A stretch of DNA of 20,915 nt, taken from positions 3,520,772-3,541,686 of the forward strand of contig NC_090615.1 of NCBI RefSeq assembly GCF_004359215.1, written 5' to 3'. Positions 1 to 7,200 of the stretch are shown piece after piece; position 1 is the stretch's first letter, and each line of letters opens with the position of its first letter. Under the pieces are notes generated by a model. It worked only from the letters and a program-made list of their open reading frames with translations, ran no database searches and was not told where the DNA came from. The DNA comes from Bremia lactucae. Its lineage: Eukaryota > Oomycota > Peronosporomycetes > Peronosporales > Peronosporaceae. Position numbers and translations under genes: made by a program.

Positions 1-893
1 TATTTTGCACCGGTTGGAGTTCTTTTCTCAAACTTAACACGATTCGCGTTAAGTTTTTGAAGCCAAGCTTCGCGTCCAATGTCTTTAACATTGCGAATGA
101 ACGCACTCCAAGCTTGCATAAGCGAGACTTTATCTCGCTTATTATTGCCACTAAACCATCGATGCTTTAGAAAAGCATCGAGATAGAAATCTTCCTCAGC
201 GCGAAAGTTCTTCGCGCTGGGATCAAGGCCATGTAGCTTTGTCGCAATAAATAAAGGATATTTATTGTGTGGAGTAGTTTCTCCAGACAAGCTATTAATG
301 AGCCTTTCTGGCAAAAGCCACGGCTTCTTTTCAGGGGCGAGATTAGACATTTTACTGTCATCACTCCCCTGAGTGGTACCCGCTGAGGTAGGGGTACCAC
401 GAGGACTTTTCTTACGATGGCTTACGCCACCGTCGTCACCTTGCACAGAAACACGTGCAGGTGATCGTATGGGAGACCGTACGAAAGATCGTACGGGCGA
501 TGAGGGATCATCCTCATCGTCGGAACCAAATAGACTGTTCACACGTCTATCGGAATGAGCCGTCTCATTCGAAGGCTCATAATCAGCCGCCTGACGGGTA
601 TCAGGCGACTGTTCCATCCTCCCCGAGTCGGCCATTTCGTCCGACTCGCACTCATAATCGACCTCTAAAGAGGGGTCGTACTCACGTGGTGAATCACCAC
701 GTGCACTCGCAACACCAAGTGTTGTGCGAGTGGAAGACACTACGGTAGACGGAACGTCTACCGCAAGAGATAACAATGCGTCACCCGCGGCTGCACGAAC
801 CGCAGCCGAAGGTTCAGCGCTATCTTCACCCCGCATGAATTGTTCCTTCATGCGATGGAATTTAAAATGATGGATCTGACCAATCAAAAACAT
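1..893 (-). CDS. Partial antisense ORF near the 3' LTR of retroelement A1, unknown function
   Basis: An open frame runs on the minus strand from ATG at 893 to the left edge without a stop (297 codons, C-terminus outside the window). In-frame ATGs also lie at 851, 836 and 350, so the start is uncertain; the in-frame upstream stop is at 930-932. The first ~180 residues are low-complexity, acidic and Ser/Arg/Pro-rich (runs such as FGSDDEDD, SPVRSFVRSPIRSP and a basic SHRKKS patch). The last ~115 residues look folded, with conserved-looking aromatic positions (KKPWLLP, NKYPLFIA, FYLDAFLKHRWF, AWSAFIRNV, GREAWLQKL). I do not recognise the family. The element to which it belongs reads on the plus strand (polypurine tract and LTR at 958-1420), so this ORF is antisense to it. 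An alternative is that it is the first ORF of an element in minus orientation, but the tract next to the LTR argues against that. The DNA is packed with perfect hairpins. Confidence 0.6.
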   Translation of the reverse strand, partial: MFLIGQIHHFKFHRMKEQFMRGEDSAEPSAAVRAAAGDALLSLAVDVPSTVVSSTRTTLGVASARGDSPREYDPSLEVDYECESDEMADSGRMEQSPDTRQAADYEPSNETAHSDRRVNSLFGSDDEDDPSSPVRSFVRSPIRSPARVSVQGDDGGVSHRKKSPRGTPTSAGTTQGSDDSKMSNLAPEKKPWLLPERLINSLSGETTPHNKYPLFIATKLHGLDPSAKNFRAEEDFYLDAFLKHRWFSGNNKRDKVSLMQAWSAFIRNVKDIGREAWLQKLNANRVKFEKRTPTGAK

Positions 894-957
894 TTTAAAA
901 ATTAAGTGGTCATTTAGCGACCACTCCACCTAATGACATTCAGAGTGATTGTCGTTT

Positions 958-970
958 AAGGGAGGGGTGA
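958..970 (+). promoter_or_regulatory. Polypurine tract of element A1
   Basis: AAGGGAGGGGTGA abuts the TGTAACGGGG start of the LTR at 971. A purine-rich run immediately 5' of an LTR is the usual plus-strand DNA primer, so this LTR is a 3' LTR and element A1 lies to the left in plus orientation. On the opposite strand the same place offers no TGG-type primer-binding site. Confidence 0.7.
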
Positions 971-1420
971 TGTAACGGGGTGTATCGTTACATGAAATTA
1001 ACAATAAAAGATTGTTAATTAATATTATCCAAAAGGTAGATAATATTTGGAGGAAATTACTTTAAATAGTAATTTCCTGAATTCTTATCCATAAATAGGT
1101 ATAGACCATTATGTCTATTTATTCCGCAGACTAATCAGCTGTAGAAGTAATCAAAGAGAGTTACGAGATAAGATAGATAAGAATTCATTTACATGTTTAG
1201 TATTAGTTTATAGTTAAGACAACATTTACAAAGATAGATTAACAAGACACTTAACTATATTAATACAGTTTTCATTTTACACTCTTAAGCTAACTTGCCT
1301 TAAGAGAAGTCTTCCTCTATACGTACAGTGTACGTCACCTAACGAGAGGCACCACTCACATCTGAAGCAGTGTGAAGTGGACTTGTACTGAAACAGTACA
1401 AATCGCAGTGCCCCGTTACA
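971..1420 (+). repeat. 3' LTR of element A1 (450 bp)
   Basis: The sequence begins TGTAACGGGG and ends CCCCGTTACA, a perfect 10-bp terminal inverted repeat of the TG...CA type. A second copy lies at 20432-20880 in the same orientation with about 11 differences by eye (roughly 97.5% identity). The LTR is unusually rich in hairpins: stems at 996-1005/1011-1020, 1021-1029/1039-1047, 1051-1061/1068-1078, 1282-1289/1299-1306 and 1383-1390/1394-1401, plus an 11-bp long-range pair 1079-1089/1176-1186. No primer-binding site follows at 1421, consistent with a 3' LTR. Confidence 0.88.
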
Positions 1421-2462
1421 CTAACAGCAAGTCCTGCCAATTTTGATTGGAGACTCGCAGCAAAGGTATGTTCGCGACAGGCAAAAGCAAATGTTGATAA
1501 TGATGATGCTTTCCCAATTCGCGTAGTCCCCCGAGGATTGCGACCTATCGGCTAGCTCTAGCCGCGTTATCCTTCTATTGGATTTTCTTTCACAAGGCGT
1601 ATGATACAGATTATTGTATGAAGCTCTTGACAGTTTCACTTTTATAAAAGTTTGTCCGGTTCATTCAACGCATGCATACAGGGATGACAGCACGGTTTGC
1701 CGTTAAGGAATAACAATCCGATAGTCAGGGATCAAAAAAAGATTGTCCCTTGGCACCGTACCTGTTTCTACTCGACATGAAATTACTGGGTTTAGCTTGT
1801 TTACAATAACTTGAGGCATTGTGCGTTTCGTCGGACCTCCTCACGACGAACTAAACATTCACAGAAGTCAATCGGAAGCTGGCTAGTCAAACAGAGTTCA
1901 TCAACTCTCCGTAAACATGTACCAATCGTTATCCGACTTCCGTACGTAGAGCAAAAGCGGCTTACGAAACACCTAATGGGTCACAACTGCTATCCAGCTC
2001 CCTCCCTGCCACGACACAATTTTCGGTGCTATTAGACATGGATGCCGTGGACCAAACGATGACGGAGCCAGATCCTGCGCCATCGGCAGTTGATCAGACG
2101 AATTTCGACTCTTCACAATCAATTTAATCGCCACATCCACCACCACTTACAGGACAATGCCGCTACCGTCAATTTTTTACTCAAGTCATATGTCATGCAA
2201 GTTCGTGAGCATCCTCTGCCACATAAATTAATGTACTGTGGATGAAAACTGCAAGTTAGTAAAAGCGGACAGCTGAGGGTGCATCTTCAAGTACGAAAGG
2301 TGAGCTGTAATAATAGGTATTCTTTATTACACAGGCACGCAAATTCAACAATGTGTGACCGAATTGACGCAAATCTTAACCAACTGCTTTTTAGCTGAAC
2401 CCACAATTGCCTTTTTATGAAGCAATCAATATAAGCAACACTCAATAAAATCATCTTAATCG
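1421..2462. other. Anonymous sequence between LTR and host genes
   Basis: No convincing gene. A plus-strand frame open from about 1911 to 2127 ends in a short acidic Pro/Ser-rich stretch that starts MDAVDQTMTEPDP, but nothing in it is recognisable. A few hairpins (1551-1566 CGGCTAG/CTAGCCG; the palindrome ACTTTTATAAAAGT near 1640) and a possible LINE-like shred at 1565-1650 suggest old transposon debris. The last ~330 bp are the downstream flank of the PH gene. Confidence 0.4.
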
Positions 2463-3182
2463 CTACCGTTTTCTGGACACGCGCAGCTTCGCTGCTGTCT
2501 TCGAATATACGACACTGATAAGACTACATAGGGATGATGGCCTTTCCATTAGAAATTTTTCGTAGTCGTCCGTCGAGTAGAAAAGGTCAGCAGGGTCGTA
2601 CGCCTCTTCTGGAAGTACCCACACCGAAGGCTCATCTAGGAACGACACGCTTTTCTTTCGTGGATCTCGCTCGGGGGCACCTATAGAGAGAGTGCGATGC
2701 CAATTTGTATTGCTTTCCTCATTCTCATCTACCCTCTCATTCCCAATGCTTTGATAGTATAGCGCTGTGACCCATCGCACAATCTCCTTGCGTTTATGGA
2801 TTCGAAGAGCAACAACGCGCCCTGAGTCCTTCACACGAACATAGAGGCATTCTTGATCGAAGCCGAACACGCTTTCGTTAGGTTTAGCGGGTTGCATGTG
2901 TAATGTAAGAGAATCCAATGGTGGCATCTTGCGCTTGTAGTCGATCCGGCGCCAGTATAGCAGCAAAGTGTCACCACGTAATGTGCCGTAAAGCCAGCGA
3001 GAGAATACCTTGCTTTTAGAACTTGCGCGGCCCTCCAGCGTCGCCACCGAATAGGGCGAAGAGGCTGAAAGCGAGCGCTTGCACTGTTTCTTACCATCCT
3101 CTTCCACGCGTACAAATCCCGCCATAATGGGCACACATGACGAAGATGACGATGTGGTGGTCGTCTTGTGCATGTTCGCCAT
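2463..3182 (-). CDS. PH-domain protein with PP1-docking-like C-terminus
   Basis: A 239-residue single-exon protein. Residues ~1-44 are a Thr/Ser-rich disordered leader. Residues ~45-146 read as a pleckstrin-homology fold: an opening strand pair around LEGRASSKSKVFSRWLYG and DTLLLYWRR, a basic loop (DYKRKMPP), a strand with LYVRVKDSGRVVALRI, and a closing amphipathic helix containing the usual Trp (W137 in KEIVRWVTALYY). PH domains bind phosphoinositides or proteins; whether this one binds lipid cannot be told from sequence. Residues 176-181 (KKSVSF) match the RVxF-type PP1 docking consensus and are followed by an acidic FYSTDDYEKF stretch. The C-terminus ends in a basic tail. It is divergent from EMC4, with 181 bp between start codons. 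The start is the first ATG of the frame; M20 is a possible alternative. The domain call is moderate confidence. Confidence 0.65.
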   Translation of the reverse strand: MANMHKTTTTSSSSSCVPIMAGFVRVEEDGKKQCKRSLSASSPYSVATLEGRASSKSKVFSRWLYGTLRGDTLLLYWRRIDYKRKMPPLDSLTLHMQPAKPNESVFGFDQECLYVRVKDSGRVVALRIHKRKEIVRWVTALYYQSIGNERVDENEESNTNWHRTLSIGAPERDPRKKSVSFLDEPSVWVLPEEAYDPADLFYSTDDYEKFLMERPSSLCSLISVVYSKTAAKLRVSRKR

Positions 3183-3363
3183 TTCCGCGAAGAACTTTTT
3201 TGACTAAGCAAATTGCGATGTGAAATCCAGCAGTTTTAATGAAGCACTTTCAATGAGCGAGTCGTGCAATATAGATTTTCAAATGGAAAATTGTTCCAGA
3301 AATTAAAGACATTTCTAAAAGTTAATACTCGTTTTTTGATTCATAGCTAAAAGCTTTGATACG
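3183..3363. promoter_or_regulatory. Shared divergent promoter region, PH gene / EMC4
   Basis: These 181 bp separate two divergent start codons, so both promoters must lie here or inside the genes. The stretch is AT-rich. Oomycete initiators resemble YCAYTYY; ACATTTC near 3309-3315 is only an approximate match, so no start site is assigned. Confidence 0.5.
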
Positions 3364-4118
3364 ATGGAGCAGCGCAAGTGGCACGTGCAATTGAATGATG
3401 GCCGTGAGAGCGATCTACCGCACAAACTTGAACCCGTGGGTTACGTTAAAAGAATCTCGGCCAGCAAGGTAGCCTATATTCAGTCTCTCTTGCGTGTGAT
3501 GCTTACTCTAATTCCCCACGAAGGAATCGAATGGAGCCATTACGAAGACAATAACGAGTACATCTGAGCTGAAAAAGAAGGTCAAATAAAACTTAACAAG
3601 GCGATATCTATGCGTTTACGTAATGAGTAACGGCTGTTTAATGTTAATCACGATAGCGCGCTATGGAGATCGGCATGGCGCCGTTCAAAAGTCTGCTCCA
3701 GACGGGCTTCATGATGTGGATGAGTGGCAACTCCATCAATATTTTCAGCATTATGATCACTGGCATGATTGTCATGAACACTACTAAGTCTCTTTTCAAC
3801 ATAAACAGCGGTACATGACTTTTATGCCCGGACAATTGTCATGATAATATTCTTATAATGATCCTGGGTGGTCTTTGTGTTTTGCTAGCTTTCGCGTCGA
3901 TTAATGATGGCGTGATTAGCCTAACACAGCCCAAGGCGATCTATATGGTTGGAAGTCTGATCGGTGCGGCTATGGGTGTGTACAAGTGCTCGAACATGGG
4001 ATTGCTACCCACGACAAGTGCTGATTGGACGTGGCTGCTGCCAATTAAAGAACCCGTCGAGACGTCGTCATTTTCCCACAACCTCGGAGAGTTCCAAGAT
4101 TCGACAATTTTTCATTAA
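3364..4118 (+). CDS. EMC4: ER membrane protein complex subunit 4 (EMC4/TMEM85), four exons
   Basis: EMC4 is a core subunit of the ER membrane protein complex, which inserts transmembrane segments into the ER membrane. The spliced model joins 3364-3468, 3548-3580, 3657-3810 and 3889-4118, giving 173 residues against 183 in human EMC4. Introns of 79, 76 and 78 bp all begin GT and end AG, and phases agree at every junction. Exon 1 carries the N-terminal KWHVQL and EPVGYV segments; exon 3 encodes the first membrane pair (APFKSLLQTGFMMWMSGN, FSIMITGMIV); exon 4 has the last one and the family signature GVYKCSNMGLLPTTSADW. Exon 3 is closed upstream by an in-frame TAG at 3654-3656, which also supplies its acceptor AG. 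Least certain is the 33-nt exon 2, whose donor GTCAAA is weak; it restores the expected spacing between the VGY and APFK motifs. Without splicing the frame is broken twice. Confidence 0.87.
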
Positions 4119-4294
4119 ATTTACAGTGCAAAAAGTGCACTGAACGTCAATTTAGTAAACAAAAGTGCGAGAGAAGAGGTTTAGAAGGTTGCCGATACAT
4201 GACAAAATTCGGCAGACTGCTGAATATCATTCTCCCGTAAAATACAATATTTTCGTCTAATAGTCACCACTTTTACTTCCGCTATGACAATGGT

Positions 4295-7200
4295 TTACGA
4301 AACGTTGCGTCCACTTGTCTGCGGAGGACAACGGTATTCTTCAGGAAGAAGTGATCGTTGTAAAGCATTGAACGCAAACACGCGCCGCCCAGTATTTTTC
4401 AGAGCGTTTTCAATTCTGACCCCTTCGGAACGCATGACAGATACAATGCCTGCCTTCTTTTGCTCGCGAAGGGCGTGATGCTGTACGAGAATGCGGCCCT
4501 GTTCGAGTGTCACTGACATCCCTGTACGGTCCTTTGCTGACTTACAGACTGTGACCCGCCCACCAGCGATACTACGACACAAGTCGGAACTAAGTTGAAG
4601 AATCTCAGGACGCTTTTTTCTTGCCTGTCTTCCAGCTGTACCGATGAGTTTTTCGAGCTCACCAAGAAAGCGATAAACCTCTTCCCGAGACGATTCACTA
4701 CTAACTGCTCCCTGCGTCAAATGTGATAGAGGCATATCTGTCGAATTACCTCGTCGGTGCATTGTCTTTCCTTGCCGCATGGACAAAAAGTTGCAGTAGC
4801 GATCGCAATAACTGCGTACATTCTTGAGACTATTTGCATTAATTACGTCCTGCAGTCGTGTTACCGAGGAACCCGTATTGTTTGCCAATGTTTGCTTCTC
4901 ATTTATCCCCTGCGTAAATAGCACAGGACAGACCTTTATAGGTCCACCATGACGAAGTGCTCGATTTAATTTCACCTTTCCTGAACGCAATTTCACCCGA
5001 ATGACCAGATGAGTATACCGAAAGAGCTTATCCACAGATGCTGGAGCCAACGACTGCACATTTACCCAATTGTTGCCTGGCCCACCTAAAAGCCGATGAT
5101 TTCGAGCTTTAATAAATGTACTTAATAAGCGCTGGCCAACCCCGCTCAACGAAGATGATTGGGACCTAAAATGATCTCTTGATTTTGGCGTCGCATTCGC
5201 GAACTCCGAGTCACCAGCGTTTGCTGAGCTCTCTGAAAGTGCATCGTCCATACACGTGAATACATCCACGTCAATCACACCACCTATTCCTGTCAAATTA
5301 GTCGACGAAATAGACGATGATGCAGAACCAGAAGACATTTGATGCACCGATTGACGCTGTTTGACCTCCATATCTCGACGCTTTGCGTGATCGTCATTGC
5401 TGCGATTAGCCTCAGAATTGCTACTATCGCTGGCTTCGGACATAGCATGCTTCAATTCTTCGTCAAGACGATACGAAAGACATCGAGGCGATTTGTTTCC
5501 ACTTGACTCCTCATCCAGTCCGCTATGTTCCTCTTGCTCGTCGACTAGTACAAAGCGGACATTGCGTAACTCGTTGACAGCACCGGCCATGTCCTCAAGC
5601 ATCCCTGCTTCATTTCCATGGGTGGACACCAGACTTTCAACGTCAAAGAGAAATCCTAATTTACTTAGCTGCTCGAGCATAGCTAATCCCTGCTCAGGCC
5701 GCGCGTGTTGCAAGGCCAAATCCACCTTACGCGTAAACGCCGTCACCAACGCAGCCACAGCTTGTGGAAAGCAAACATCCATCCGCTTGCCAAGCACCCA
5801 TTCAGTATCGTCAGCTTTCTGCTCGTCTTCGGTCCACAATGGCGCTTGATGGGAAGCACCAATCAGGCCCTGAGGCTCCCGCACTCGCGGCTTAAGTTTC
5901 GCGTATTGCTCTTCTAAGCCAAAAATACCGCCATTTTTAAATTTGTAGACGTGAGCCGCCATGGCGCCAACAGTAACAATGTCATAAACGGCAGCACTTG
6001 CATTACTATCGGACGTGCCACTGCTTCCTAAACTCGCTTGAGTAACGTTGTCAGCTTTGCCAACCCACATTTCTTGAAGGTGCAAATTAATCGGAAGAAA
6101 TCGCAGCTGCGGGTTTTTCTTCTCTGTGCTGGCCTTAAAGTACAACTTGCGTTGGTCTCGTATAACATAGACGCGTCGAAGCTGACGCAGTAACTCGACA
6201 TATTCTTTACGTTGATGACAACGTTGTACCATCCATTCCCGACATCGATTTAAATCTCCGTCATCCTGAATTTGCTGGATCAAGTTCTCATATATACCGC
6301 GGTCAGATCCTTTCTGTCGCTGACGGTCATATGCTTCAAGACGTGCAAGGTCAGTTTCTGCAATCAATAGTTCCTTAATCCGGTACCGGATAATAATTTC
6401 GAGAATCTGCCGTGGAATCCAGTTGCTAAAGCGGCTTTCCGTCAAGTCTTCTACAACTAAAAGGCCTTGTTCACGAATATGATACTGCTTACTGATCGCA
6501 GGAACAGCAGCATGGAGACCACCTTCAATTCCATTAAAGCCGTGCTTAGCCCCTCCAGCCTTGGGGATGACTGTGTTGACTAGCAACGTCGGAGGTACTG
6601 CATTAGGACCAAAGTGCTTATAAGAGTCTTCAGTAGCCGTAAGCATTGACTGCTCTGTTCGTGCCCCTGCTGTTACTAAAGTGCTGGTAGAGACAGTAAA
6701 TTCTGCAACTACACTCAGACTTAAGGGCGCCATGGATGAGCCAGTGTTCATAAAACGGCTAGTTTCAGATTCATGACCATCATCAGTAGATGCAGGGGAT
6801 TCCATCTCAAACAGATCATCAATTAATTGGGAGCTGAGGAACCCTCCAAACGCCTCCAATTCCACTAAAGACGAATCGAGCGTATGCTGGCTATCCTCAT
6901 CGTCAAACGCGCGACTGCTTCGCGTACGCTCCATTGCAGCCAAGACTTCAGCTGCAGTCATTCCAGAATGATCTTCGTTATTTCCTAACGCAGTAGCCGA
7001 ATTAAAAGAGTATACTACCATGCGAAGTTTTTCTGCTGAACTCCCAACCGATATTCGCGGCACTGATAGAAAGGTGTAAAGGTAGCGCTGCTGGTAAGGG
7101 AACACACCTGAAGCTCCGTCCTTAACAGTTGCCATCACTGTATCAGTATTGCTAATTTGCCGCCAAACAGTGGACATACTGTCTCTTCCATCTTCTGCCT

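Noticed and set aside
1..1420. CRISPR-like array suggested by regularly spaced palindromes
   Set aside because: The palindromes differ from each other in sequence, there is no common repeat, and the context is eukaryotic retroelement.
1565..1650. Possible LINE reverse-transcriptase shred (LLLDF, then HKAYDT after a frameshift)
   Set aside because: Too short, needs a frameshift, and no other LINE motif lies nearby.
1911..2127. 72-codon plus-strand open frame ending in an acidic Pro/Ser-rich tail
   Set aside because: No start context, no family recognised, and length compatible with chance in this composition.
2831..3211. 126-codon minus-strand frame overlapping the PH gene
   Set aside because: Alternative-frame shadow of the PH gene, Arg/Cys/His-rich with no domain.
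4528..4550. GTAAGT (a perfect donor sequence) inside the CX5R codons of the phosphatase
   Set aside because: The frame continues correctly through the catalytic motif to a proper C-terminus, so it is not used as an intron here.
5397..5849. 150-codon plus-strand frame inside the GPCR-INPP4 gene
   Set aside because: Antisense shadow of a well-supported gene; Ser-rich composition reflects the complement of its codons.
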